Shown: piece by piece, positions 25,926-36,563 of the stretch
Layout of the letters: each line of letters starts with the position of its first letter
Position numbering within the stretch: the first letter of the stretch is position 1
Source of the DNA: Furcasterigmium furcatum
Lineage: Eukaryota; Ascomycota; Sordariomycetes; Glomerellales; Plectosphaerellaceae
Direction: 5' to 3'
Length of the DNA stretch: 64,000 nt
Assembly (NCBI GenBank): GCA_001599815.1
Contig: BCIA01000001.1
Coordinates: forward strand, 1,306,934-1,370,933
The notes under the pieces: generated by a model
Database searches by the model: none
The model's input: the letters and a program-made list of their open reading frames with translations, nothing else
What the model was told of the DNA's origin: nothing
Translations under genes and position numbers: made by a program

Positions 25926-27624
25926 GCGAGCACGAGTCGGCGGAGGGCCCCGAGCCGAGAAGTCGGCGGAAGGAGGATCACAGGTCTCGGACGAGGGCCG
26001 TAACTGCGAGGGCGAGGGGTAACGGGGCCGGTGTCGCGGGGAGGAATGGTGGGATGATCAGGGTGGACGTCCGACCACGGAGCGGTGCTGGGCTTTTTGG
26101 CTAAGACAGGAAGGTTTACAGAAAGAAAAGACACTCAGTAACTAGCAGGTCGAGAAAAGGGCGTCCACAGCCGTCGTGCGGGGGCGGCGCTTGCCATTTC
26201 CAAGTGAAGAGGCGGGTGTTGCTCACAGACTGGAGTCCGCATCCTTGAGGCGGGGATCCTCCTCCCAGCGGGGGCCGTGGCTGGAGCTGACTCGTGCGAC
26301 TCCGCCCATTGGGCCGAGTAAACCAACCACGGGCACGTGCAGAATTTTACACGATGGGAAGCGGGGAGCCGTTCATTGTTGAGCTGCAGTTGCGACCGGT
26401 GAAGCTCTGTCACCAGCCACAGCGAGCAGGGGTCCCATGCAGGGATCTTAGTCATTGGATGGCGAGCCCACCAACCCGGGCACCCATGAGGCCCAAGCTT
26501 CCTGTCAGTCAGTCGTCCGCAAGTCTTGGCCCTTTCCCTTCGGCATGCATGGAAATGTAAGACGGAAGACTCAACCTCACTCCTGTCTCACGGTTTCGTC
26601 GCAGCCCTTGCGCATCACGAGTCGAAATCGGCTGAACTCTCATTCCAATCTCACCTCACTAAACTCGAGACGGTTCTTACTCGGCCACAGAATGACTGGA
26701 GACGGGAAACCTGTCAGACAGCCCGTCTCTGTCCCTCTGCGAGATCCGCCTCGGTATCAAGGCAAGGGCTCCTACACAGACAACTCTAGGCCCTCTCGAG
26801 ATGTGGAACACATCCTGCCCGGCTCCAATCCCAGGAAGAGTGCGTCGGTTCTGAACCCTTCGCCACAGCTTTGCTTACTTATATCAGTTGATGCCGTCAA
26901 AGTCGAGTCGGCGGCCGTACCACAGCCTTTTCTAGAGCCGGTCATTCTTCAAAATTGGCAACTGCTTCATCAGCAATCGAAGAAGCACAAGTGAAGGCCA
27001 AAGATACCCACGCCACCATATGCCCTGAGGTTCCGGCGTCCGAAGTTGGGGGGTCTGTGCTGCGAAACCACAGAAGCAATGTTCAACCTCGACAGAACCT
27101 TGGCCGACTCGAAGTTCTTACAAGGGTTGGATCCTCCGCACGCACGTGGGCTCCCTCCACCATGCGCCTACTGGAGTTATTCAGCTGTTCGATCCAAATC
27201 CCGGGGCTCCTCGTCGATGCATCTCGTGAGAGAGGCTGTCGACGCCTCCCCGGATGTCCATGTTGAACTTCCTGGCTTTCTCTGACCACCCACTTCACCC
27301 TCAATTTCCTTTCTCGGCAAGAATAATCTCGGTCATCATCGTGAAAGCATATTCAAGCCTGCGGAGGGGAATGCCGATAGCTCCGGCCGAACGGGAACCT
27401 CCACCTGCCGGTGCGCGTGCGGGGTTGACGACCGGACGGCCCCCTTTGCTTGGTCGCATGGTACCTACACAACACACTCATGCCGGCGGCCCATATAAAT
27501 CTGGGGCTTCGACTTCACAGCAAGGTCAAGGATATGGAACGACCCCTCTTGTCTGTGTGTCTTTTCATGGAATAACGGCACAAACCAGTGTAATCCACCG
27601 CTTCGAACCGTGCCTCGTTCCATC
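25926..27624. other. Divergent promoter region between Leu3-like and aldehyde dehydrogenase genes
   Basis: These 1.7 kb separate two divergently transcribed genes and so hold both promoters. A frame of 179 codons at 26455-26994 (+) has no recognisable domain and is not called. Confidence 0.6.
27493..27500 (+). promoter_or_regulatory. TATA-like box of aldehyde dehydrogenase gene
   Basis: ATATAAAT lies 125 bp upstream of the chosen ATG at 27625, a plausible distance for a fungal core promoter with a short leader. No activator site was recognised. Confidence 0.4.
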
Positions 27625-29185
27625 ATGCCCGACTCAATTTATACCGTGCCCTTCTTCATTCAGGGCGAAGAACGTGGCGCTGAAACCACATTCGACGTCA
27701 AGTCTCCGGCCACTGGCGAGACCCTTCACAAATGCTCCAGCGCTTCTGAAGCTGATGCCCTCGCCGCAGTCGATGCTGCCGCCAAGGCATTTCCGGGCTG
27801 GCGCAAGTTGCCTCCCGCTAGGCGCCGGGACTACTTCCTCAAGGCAGCCGATATCATGGAAAGCCGCCGAGATGAGCTCGTCGGATACCTCACAAGCGAG
27901 ACGGGCTGCGCTCATGGTTGGGCTGACTTCAACGTCACCCTGGCTACCGAACTCATCAGGGACGTCGCAGGCAGAATAGTCACCATCGAGGGCTCTGTCG
28001 TCAACACCGCGGACGAGAACACCACCGCCATGGTCCTCAAGGAGCCCTACGGTGTGGTACTCGCTATCGCACCCTGGAACGCTCCCTACATCCTGGGTGC
28101 CCGCTCCATCGCCTTCCCCCTCGCCGCCGGCAACACGGCCGTTCTCAAGGCCAGCGAACTCTCTCCCAGAGTCATGTGGGGTATCGTGTCGTGTTTCCAT
28201 GCCGCTGGTCTTCCTGCCGGCGTCCTCAACATGATCGCCCATACCCCTCGCGACGCGCCCGCCATTACCTCGGCGCTCATCGCCAACCCCGCCATCAAGA
28301 AAATCAACTTCACCGGGAGCACCGCCGTCGGCCGCATCATCGCGAAACTCGCCGGCGAGCATCTTAAGCCCCTCCTCCTCGAGCTCGGTGGGAAAGCGCC
28401 CGCCATCGTCTGGGAAGACGCCGACCTCCCCCTCGCTGCGTCCCAGTGCGCCCTCGGGGCTTTCCTTCACGCCGGTCAAGTCTGCATGTCCACTGAGCGG
28501 ATCATTGTGCACGAGTCCATCCGGGCCGCGTTCGAAAAGGAACTCTCCAGCGCCATGGCCAATATCTTCCCCGACGCCCCCGTCCTCATTTCCCCAGCCG
28601 CAGTACGCAAGACCTCCTCGCTTGTTCGCGATGCCCTCGACAAGGGCGCATCAGTCGTCGCGGGAGAGACGCCTCCATCCTCGGGCGACTCCTCTGCTAA
28701 GATGCACCCCATCGTCATCTCGGGTATCAATGCCAACATGGATCTCTACGCCACAGAATCCTTCGGCCCGTCCGTGTCGCTCTTTGAAGTCAGCTCGGAA
28801 GAGGAAGCCCTCCGTCTTGCTAACGATACCGAGTACGGCTTGTCGTCGGCCGTTTTCACGTCCGATCTCAGCAGAGGTTTGCGCTTCGCCCGCGGCATCG
28901 AGACTGGCGCAGGTACGTTATCCCGGAGTTCATTTCCTCCTATTCTGGCCGTGTCGGGAGTTGCGACAAGTCTCTGCTCCTCAGACACGACGAGTAGCTC
29001 CTAACACTTCCACAAACGGCATTTACTGACTCCGGGGGTGCGTAGTGCATATCAATAGCATGAGCATTCATGACGAGCCCGCCCTTCCACATGGAGGGGC
29101 CAAGGCGAGTGGTTACGGGAGATTCAATGCGAGTGCCGGCCTAGAGGAGTGGGTGAGGACGAAGAGTGTGACGTTCGCTTTGTAG
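27625..29185 (+). CDS. NAD(P)-dependent aldehyde dehydrogenase (salicylaldehyde/vanillin type)
   Basis: Oxidises an aldehyde to its acid, 475 residues. Exons are 27625-28912 and 29046-29185. ATG 27625 is the first ATG in the frame; the frame opens upstream only with GTG. The ALDH fold is complete: APWNAPYILGARSIAFPLAA, NFTGSTAVGRIIA (Rossmann loop), LELGGKAPAIVWEDADL with the catalytic-base Glu, GAFLHAGQVCMSTERIIVHE with the nucleophile Cys, and ESFGPSVSLFEV. The last exon restores the C-terminus (VHINSMSIHDEPALPHGG, KASGYGRFN). Sequence type resembles fungal salicylaldehyde or vanillin dehydrogenases; the substrate is unknown. Its single 133-bp intron is related to an intron in an unrelated gene at 51 kb. 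Confidence 0.94.
28913..29045 (+). repeat. Introner-like element, copy A (intron of the aldehyde dehydrogenase)
   Basis: A 133-bp spliceosomal intron with GTACGTTATC at the 5' end, branch site TTACTGAC, and the run ACTCCGGGGGT shortly before the terminal TAG. It aligns end to end with the 132-bp intron at 51144-51275 in a different gene: about 96 identical positions of 133 by hand count, with one or two single-base gaps. The exons around the two introns are unrelated. Full-length similarity between introns of non-homologous genes is the defining property of introner-like elements. Confidence 0.75.
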
Positions 29186-29560
29186 GGCGGGACTCGAGAT
29201 ACCAAGTATGCAATCCAGTTGTTCGTCTCCTGCAGCATCTGTGCTCGTTTGAAATTATCAGGCCTATACCTCCAGCCGAGGCGAGGATCATATATTTTTG
29301 CTACGGTCGTGGCAAGCGACGGAAGACGTGAGGAGACGCGGGGGGGTGACTCGCCATGAGTAGCATGCTAATAAATACAGCAACTGCTTGCACCGAGTCC
29401 AACCAGTCTCCAGTAAATATGGAAAGTGACGGGGCACAATAATATGCATATCATAGGGCAGATAGATGGCAGAGATGGCAGAGATGAACTTGACATTTTA
29501 AGACATTCCTTCCATTGCGGTGCGAGGCATTGTCCGGACCGTTGTTGGCACATATGTACA
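29186..29560. other. Convergent 3' spacer
   Basis: About 375 bp between the aldehyde dehydrogenase stop and the stop of the minus-strand FN3 gene. It is more AT-rich than the neighbouring coding DNA and presumably carries both 3' untranslated regions. Nothing else is evident. Confidence 0.6.
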
Positions 29561-32500
29561 TCAAGCCTCCCTCTTCTCTTCGGCTTCGGCATCCATGATC
29601 GCCCGGTCAAGCTCGAGACTCTCCTTGGGCTTCTTCTTCATCGAGAAACGGCTGCTCCATCCGACAATGCGGCCTTCCTTGGAGTCCTTGGACTTGCTCG
29701 GCCCGAGCGATGGGCTGCTCGTGACGCTGTCGTAGCTCCGGCCGAGGTGCGCGATCTCTTCGTCGTCCATGTCGCCAATGCTCGAGCGCTCGCCTGACGT
29801 GATGGGCATGTTCTTGTCCGAATTGGTTGTGCTGCTGGGGCCTTTCTTAAAGAGGCTCGACTCCTTGCCGAGGCGGGACGAGAAGCTGAACTTGCCGCTG
29901 GACCCCTTACGGAACAGCTTGCGCATCGCGCTCTCCTGCTCCTTGAGACTCGACGGCGCCCCGCCGCTGGGGTTGTCAGAGGGCGTGTTGGAGAAAGTGC
30001 GCTCGAGGGACAGAGACTCGCGGGACTCGGTGACAGAAGGCTGGGTGTGGACAGAGTACGTGTCACGGGACACACGAGAGTCTGAGGGCGAATCGTCAAG
30101 GATCGGGGGATGCTCGAAACTCGGGGTCGTGGCCTTGCTCCGGCTCTCCTTGTCTTTGCCCTTGTCCTTGGCCTTGTCCTTACCCTTCGACTTCTCCTTA
30201 TCCTTGGACGTGTCCGAATCCTTGTCTTTGGGGCGGAACAGACCCGCCATGAACGTTGGCGCGGCAGGGTTCAGACGCTGGAGGTTGAGCGCAGCAGCAG
30301 CCGCTGCCTTGGTCGTGGGTGGGCGACTGCCGATGACTCCGACCTGGCTGGGGGACACCTGAGGGTCGAGCAGCGCCTCCTCGTCTAAAATTTCGTCGTC
30401 GGCGGATGCGAGCGTGGTCTTGAGGGCGGCGGGAGATCCGTGGATGGAGGGTCGTCTAGATGGGTTCCGAGAAGACCACATGTTCGCTTCGGGGGACCAA
30501 ATGCGGCTTCTGCTGAAGTTCGCTTCACCAGGTGCTCCCCAGATAGAACCGCTATCGGTGGAGGGCCTTGGAAGTTCCGCAGATGCAATTGAAGCCGGAC
30601 GTGGGCTGCTGGGGATGCGGTCCGCGAAGAGGCCAGAAGAGGAGCTCGCGAAAGGGTTCAGACGCTTAGCCGAGAACCTCGCGCTGTGAAGCATGTTACT
30701 CTCGCTGGTATCGGGGTTGCCATTACCACGGTTGAACCAGCTCGAAGTGAAACTGATCCTTCGCTTGTTGCTGTCAGGATCTTCACCCTGACGGGGAAAT
30801 GACTGGCTCTGCCCGTGCTTGAGAGTTCCAAGAGCAGGCCCAGCTTCGTCATCATCTTTGACCCCCCTGTTTCGGTTGAACGAAGCCAGGAGGTTGCTGA
30901 ATCGGTGACTGGCCGCTGGTGGAGGGCCCCCGGGAGAGGAGGCAACTTCGTTAATCGAGCGATGGTCGTTGCTGTCGACGTGATGCAAGCCAAAGGGCAA
31001 ATTATAAGATGAGTTGTGAGGACTCGACATGATGCTGTGGCGGCCAGATGATGCTGGTGATTGGGGATCACCATCGTCCAGTCCGAGCGGGCTGTGTCGG
31101 CGGTTCGAGATGGGGCTAGGAGGGTCGTCATCCATCAAGATGCCAGAAGGCAGAAGCGCCGTTGCTGTCGGACTCAAAGGAGCACCGCCAGTCAGCGCCC
31201 TGATCTCCGCGTCGGTGAAGCCCTGGTCCGTGTTGGAAAGGTCAGTCGTAGACAGATCCATGAAGGGGCCGGGAGCAAAGCTGGAGCGGCCGCCGCCGGG
31301 AGGACCGAAAATGGCTTCCGCGGTAGCAAAGATGGCGTCCGAGTTTGCGAACTGTGATGGCGGAGAGGAGACCGGAGGGCCGCCACCAGAGCCGTTGCTC
31401 GCCCGGCTCCGGCGCTTGACCTGAGTCGAGGCACTCTGGTCAAAGTCGACACCCGAAGCGTTTGCGGCGGTGTACATCTGCAGACCCGACTGTTGTTGCG
31501 TGTAGATCTGGGTGTGCAGGACGTGGATATGGTTTTCGATCTGCTGCGCCCGCCTAGTCTCCATGATGAGCTGACTCTGGAGTTCTCGGCGCCTCATGTC
31601 GAAATCCCTCCGCATCCGACGATCATCGTCCTTCCACTTCTCGTCGTCCTCGCCACCCGGCAGCTGCTTTCGTTCGTCCTCGAGTTCTTTCAGCTGTTCC
31701 TTTCTCTCCTTGTACTCGGCTTCCAGCTGCGCGCATTCTTCTTGCAGCGCCAAGTTTTCCTCAATCAAGTGCTTGACCTTGAGGTCGCGGTCCTGCTGCA
31801 GACTCTCCCTTTCGCAAGCAAATCCGTCTCGGGACTTTTTCATCTTGGCAACATCCGCGCTGTACTTTTCGACAGTCTCGTGCATTTTTTTCCTCTTGTC
31901 CTGTTTTGCCTTGAGTTCGTTCTCCTTTTTCGCCTTCTCCTTGGTCATGGAGCGCATTTGCTCGTACGTCGACTTGACCTTCTGTCGCAGTTGCGCTGTC
32001 TGGTCATCCTTTTCCTTGTGCATCTGCTTTTTCTTGTTCTTGTCCTGCTTCAGCGCCTGTTCTTGACTTTTGAAGTCAGCTTCCTCCTGGTGATACTGCA
32101 ACGCCGTCTCGTCGATCTCCTTCCTGATTTTCTCCAACGTGTCCGCCAGCTCCTTCAGTGAGGGTTCGGGCTGGCCGGGTTTCGAAGGCATTCGGATGGT
32201 GGGCTGGTCTTGGCTCGCGACAGACGGAGAGTGCCGTCGGCCAATGGTATTGCGTCTCTGGCCGGGAACTGTCGAGGCGCCATCGCGAGAGGGAGGAGGT
32301 ACGCCGTCTATGGACGGCGCTGCCTCGATCGAAGGCAGCTGGGTCTTTCCGGAGGCATCGTCGAGACCCTGAGCATGAGCTGCCTTGGCGTCTTGGTCTT
32401 GAAAGCTGTCGGGGACCCTCGAGTTGCCGAGCTCGGGGCGGCCATTCGCCTGGTAGGTTCGGAGTCGGATGACCTGGCTGCCGGCCTGGAAATTATTGGG

Positions 32501-33206
32501 GCCAACGGCAATGACGCGGATGTTATAGCAGTGGTTCGGCCTGAGTCCTGTGACTGTGATGGCAGTTTCTTCGGGTCGCGACTCGCCCACTGTGTGCACA
32601 GACGTCAGCATAAGCCCAGCTCGTCGAAATCTTCGACCGCCGCATTACAGCAATCAATGCGAAGACTGACCATTCACTCCATTGACCTGAATCAAAAACT
32701 TCTGGACAGGGCGGTTGCTCGATGGCCGGGTCCAATTCAGAGTGGCCGCGTCGGCCCGGATGCCAGCGAGCGAGACATCGGGGGGCTCTGGGACATCGAC
32801 ACCGAGGATGCTGATGAGGTCGGATGTCGGCTTCCACAGCGTCTGCCAGGTTCGATTGAGGAGCCTGGAGGAGGGGACAAACGTCAGCTACGGTGCGCGG
32901 GACGCCCGGAAGGCTTCAAAGGCATCAGCGGACGGATCTGACTCACCAGGAGACGGCGGCGAGAGTGATGATCATGCTGGCGTGCCGCAGCAGGAGGTCG
33001 TCCAGGCGGAAATACCAGGCAAGTTCGCGGCTATAGCGCAACGAAGAAGTAAAGGCGAGGGCGGCGTAGAGCGGCGAGACGACGTAGAAGGTGAGCGCGG
33101 TGGCGATGCAGAGGAGCAGCGTCTGGAGGTACGAATTGGGTTTCTTAACCCACCAAGCGACCAGAGAGGCTACTAAGAGAAGTCTCGTGAGGAGCAGCCA
33201 TAACAT
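29561..33206 (-). CDS. Membrane-anchored fibronectin type III / coiled-coil protein
   Basis: 1160 residues, exons 33206-32947, 32864-32671 and 32589-29561 (introns 82 and 75 bp). The N-terminus (~1-55) has hydrophobic segments (MLWLLLTRLLLVASLVAWWV; LLLCIATALTFYVVSPLYAA) that would anchor it in a membrane. An FN3-like domain follows at ~110-195 (ADAATLNWTRPSSNRPVQKF; ITVTGLRPNHCYNIRVIAVG), then a long charged coiled coil (~295-515) and a Ser/Pro-rich disordered tail with a Lys/Asp repeat near 30140-30230. This layout is found in fungal proteins of unknown role, and the function is not assigned. An in-frame upstream ATG (33377) would add 57 residues; I prefer 33206 because it places the hydrophobic segment at the N-terminus. 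Confidence 0.85.
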
Positions 33207-33885
33207 CGCCGCGACGAGAAGAGGGAAAACATGCGGGCCGGGCGGGCGCAAAGCGGGGTGCGTCACTGCGTGCGAATGGCCGGATGTTGGAGGGAGAGGA
33301 CGAGGAGAGGGAAGGAGAGACGGAGAGAGGAGGTTTGTGAGATGGATGCAGCGGCTAGCAACAATGAAGAATAGCACAGAAGCGGGCAGGGGGCGAGCTG
33401 GACGATCAAAAATCTCGGCACCTCAGCCAGTCGATCTCTATCGGCCAGCGAAGACAGTGTCGTCGACATCACGGACTGTGTCCTCAGGCGGCTCGAGCGT
33501 TCCGCCATCGCCATTCTGATGGGTCAGAACCCGATTTCTGCTGGCATCAGCGCTAAAATACAGTGCGAGAGAGACCGCTAACGGGGAATCGCCTGAAATG
33601 CAGGGCAGCCCTGGCCGGCCCGTCTTGGGTTGCGCCTCATTCCTCTCACACCTCGGCAGTTGTGCAGACCTCATGCAACGTGCCTCTTCAAGTCGCCTGG
33701 TGGGTGGCATCCATCCACGACTACATTCAGAGCGTCCTGCTGCCGTACCCTCTCGGATTCGACTGAATGCGTGGCTCTGTCGTCATGACTCGCTCGGCGC
33801 CTATTTTGGCAGCCTGGAGACCACCACCGGGTTTAGGCTGCTGTTTTGTGCTCTGTCCGAGGACAAAGAGATCGACGCTCGAGGG
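33207..33885. other. Upstream region of FN3 gene
   Basis: Promoter side of the minus-strand FN3 gene. No protein-like signal beyond short frames. The right end runs into a decayed reductase fragment. Confidence 0.5.
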
Positions 33886-34262
33886 TCACTCATCGGCCAT
33901 ACGCTCTTCCAATCCGAGTTTCCGGGATCCTGCGGCCCACGTGTTCTCTTTCCAAGAGATGTAGTCCTCTTCCATGATTCCCGCACCATCATCTCCCTCG
34001 CCGACTTCGCTGTGCGCCGAGCCGATTCTGGGCAGCGTCAACGTTGCGAAGCATGGCATTGAAGAATTCATAGCTGCGGCCTCCGAGGCCAACAGCTGCG
34101 TACTGGAGGTTGTCAAGCGGGGGTTCCCTTGACTGGGAGAAGCCGGTACTTTCGTCCGTGACAAGTCGATAAAAGTCGACGGCGTTATCAGAGGGCTCTC
34201 CGTCTCCTGGCAAGGACGAAGATGGCGAGTCTATTGGCCGGCAAGGAATCCAAAGTGAGAGG
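33886..34262 (-). pseudogene. Frameshifted flavodoxin-domain fragment of a NADPH-P450-reductase-like protein
   Basis: Three minus-strand frames, read in order, follow the flavodoxin domain of NADPH-cytochrome P450 reductases. The first is TLDSLPANRLAIFVLA (~34258-34211). The second is GDGEPSDNAVDFYRL, then LDNLQYAAVGLGGRSYEFFN and MLRNVDAAQNRLGAQR (~34210-34015). The third is EGDDGAGIMEEDYISWKENT, ending LGLEER (~34010-33890), then a stop. At least two indels break the frame: one at the loop before GDGEP, where the family has a TYGEG-like loop, and one after LGAQR. The FAD and NADPH domains are not present. It is a remnant, not a working gene. A sulfite-reductase or P450-fusion origin is also possible. 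Confidence 0.75.
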
Positions 34263-34862
34263 AGTTGCCAGTAGAGTAAGGGAGTCCTCGGACGGTAAAT
34301 ATCGTTAATTCCAGCAGTCTGTAGTAATCAAGAGATAACTACGTTGCCATCTTGGAAATCAGAGGCGACAAGGGCAAAAGAAACAGTATTAAAGAAAAGG
34401 GGATACGAGTCGAACTTGGTATGAAAAGAGAGCAAGCTGTGCCCCTAAAGTCGGTTGCAACGGAAACCAAGTTTGGTTTTGGGTTGAGATCAAGCCTGAG
34501 AGGCTATCAACGAATGCCGGCGATTCACGGCAAACTAAAGCTTCTAAATATTGCCACCTACCTTCCACATCTCCCAAAACAGTAATAATCCTGCTTTCTC
34601 CTGTTGCAGTAACTTGCGGCCCGGGAGCAGGTGGACGATTTCCCCAGCTCCCTAGTATAGTGACTCCGCACGTAACCCACCCCAGAGGATCGTATGTTTT
34701 TGCCTAATACGGAGGGAGGGTTCACGAAGATCGAGAAGCAACATGATGAATACATGATACAACCCTCAAAATGCGCATGAGTGAATACGAGGCTTAACGT
34801 TTCTCGTGAGATTTTCCCTGGTTACTTTCCCTATCAAATCTGTCGCTGCAACATTCCCCATC
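34263..34862. other. AT-rich spacer before the cupin gene
   Basis: About 600 bp, noticeably more AT-rich than the flanking housekeeping DNA (for example 34330-34400 and 34540-34580). No gene is seen. It carries the cupin promoter on its right side. Confidence 0.5.
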
Positions 34863-35283
34863 ATGGCAGACCAATTCGTCACTCCGATCATGCATTTCCC
34901 CAATGCCCAGGAGGCATTCAATATTCCCCAAACCGCTCAAGCCAACGCGTTTCTGGGCGACATCTATGGAACGTATGGAATTCCCTCTATCCCTTCTAGG
35001 ATTTCTCCGATATCTAATAATTTCCAGCACGCCCTCGTCGTCTGACAATCAGCTTTCATGCGGCTTCTTCCGCATGACCGCAGGCGACTCTCTGACTGGG
35101 AAATATCCTTACAACGAGACTCTGATCGTGCTCGAGGGATCATTCGAGTTTTTGGATGGAGCCGGAAACAAGAGCGTCGCACAGAAGGGTGATGCGTACT
35201 TTTTCCCGGCCGGGAGCCAGGTCACTTTCAGCACAACGAGCGAGGGGCTAGCCTTCTACACCGTCCAAAGGGCCCGCAAGTAG
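34863..35283 (+). CDS. Small cupin-fold protein (EutQ-like)
   Basis: 121 residues, exons 34863-34972 and 35028-35283. The 55-bp intron (GTATGG..TCCAG) joins GDIYGT to TPSSSDNQLSCGFFRM in frame. The second exon has the cupin pattern: GKYPYNETLIVLEGSFEFLD, then KGDAYFFPAGSQVTFSTTSE, i.e. the Gly-rich turn, a partial metal-site motif and PAG turn of single-domain cupins. Such proteins bind small ligands or catalyse isomerisation or cyclisation in metabolic clusters; the substrate cannot be read from the sequence. An in-frame upstream ATG (34806) would add 19 residues, but ATG 34863 gives the usual short N-terminus. It lies among metabolic genes and gene remnants. Confidence 0.8.
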
Positions 35284-35494
35284 TTCAATACTGTTTATTA
35301 AATCATTCATCATGCCTCGATGGTGATTTTCAGCTTGCAGTCAAGTCGCTGGAACGAAGAATTATATGAACAGTCATAAATAGTTGCATGCATCCAGAGG
35401 TGGATTGATGACGAAGTTTACTACTATTTATACTCAAAGTAGACTTTGCTAAGAACCGACAATAGCAGACCCAAGAGATCTATGGATCACATCG

Positions 35495-35833
35495 TCACTT
35501 CCCACTGCCGTCCTGGGCTGCGATCTTTTTGCCGAATAGGAAGATGCCTTTGAGCCTGGTGAAGTTGGCCACATCCTGAACGATACTGGCGATATCTGGC
35601 GACGCCAAGGCTTGATGCATTGATTCCTCATCCTTGAAAACGAGGTCGCACGAATAGCGGTACTGTGGCTCGGAGCCGTCGGGCCCGGGGTGGTATCTCG
35701 TGACAGACCATGTCTCCAGGCCGTACTGCTGCCAGGCGTCATGGCATAGTGGCATGTGATGCGAAGTGTAGTATCGTTCGTCGAAGTCCACCTCGGGTTC
35801 GTTGATGTAGGCCACTGTCAACGTGTTGGCCAT
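35495..35833 (-). CDS. EthD-domain protein
   Basis: 112 residues, single exon, starting MANTLTVAYINEP. The frame extends to an ATG at 35902, which would add 23 residues, but the shorter start matches the family. It shows the dimeric ferredoxin-like EthD pattern: an N-terminal beta strand, the YYTSHHMPLCHDAWQQYGLE helix region with conserved His residues, a central YSCDLVFKDEESMHQAL segment and the C-terminal DVANFTRLKGIFLFGKKI. EthD proteins occur in catabolic operons and in fungal polyketide or decalin clusters, where some act as cyclases or decarboxylases. The role here is unknown; context suggests small-molecule metabolism with the cupin and esterase. Confidence 0.83.
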   Translation of the reverse strand: MANTLTVAYINEPEVDFDERYYTSHHMPLCHDAWQQYGLETWSVTRYHPGPDGSEPQYRYSCDLVFKDEESMHQALASPDIASIVQDVANFTRLKGIFLFGKKIAAQDGSGK

Positions 35834-35902
35834 TCTGACTGGGGTCTGGCCGGGGGACGAGCGTATCAGAGAGATAGGGATAATGTCCGGGGGAAGCATC
35901 AA

Positions 35903-36563
35903 GAATCAGAGGCCTTGGCTGTTCCGATAGCTCGTCGAAGATGTCGATGGGGATTCGGTATCTTGAGGGGAAGATAAATGTGTGCCTGCTGAAGATTGCC
36001 GACAGAATCCCGAGATAGGGGGATGGATCCTTACCTGAAAGTGGAAGATTTCCCGGTGCGCCCGCTCCGACTGCCCGGTGGAATTCGCGTCCAGGATAGG
36101 AAATATAAAACGGCTTGGTGTGCTTCAGGGCAGTACACGCTGACTCTCAGCGTCGCAGTCCCTTGATGCCATGATAACACTGAGAACATCGAATTTGTTA
36201 ATCGGCGACATGTTATCTTCGTAAGCGTCTGGCCATATCGGGATGCAGTCGTCACGGTTCCGAAGTCATCGAGATTAGATTGTGTATCAATGACAGGTCT
36301 AACAGTGATAAGCTGATCCCATTGAAAAGTCATCGCGGCAAGATCCTATCCCTCTAGCTGTGGATGGACACGGCCTGTGTCAATGGAGGCGCTTTGCTCC
36401 GCTCCATCGTCAATTCTAAAGGCTGTCTTCTCGATGGCGGTTCTGTACATCTGCAAAGCTTGTCAACGCAGTTTCTCGCAAAAGTCACTGTCACTCTTCC
36501 CATAGCGCGAGAATCAGTCACAGGAGGAAAAGTCGACGTGACAGCTCGTAGTAGGTTCTCCTT
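35903..36563. other. Spacer between EthD and carboxylesterase genes
   Basis: Promoter side of the EthD gene and 3' side of the esterase. No protein-like frame or remnant was recognised. Confidence 0.5.

Noticed and set aside
26455..26994. 179-codon plus-strand frame between the Leu3-like and aldehyde dehydrogenase genes
   Set aside because: No recognisable domain, and it lies in a divergent promoter region.
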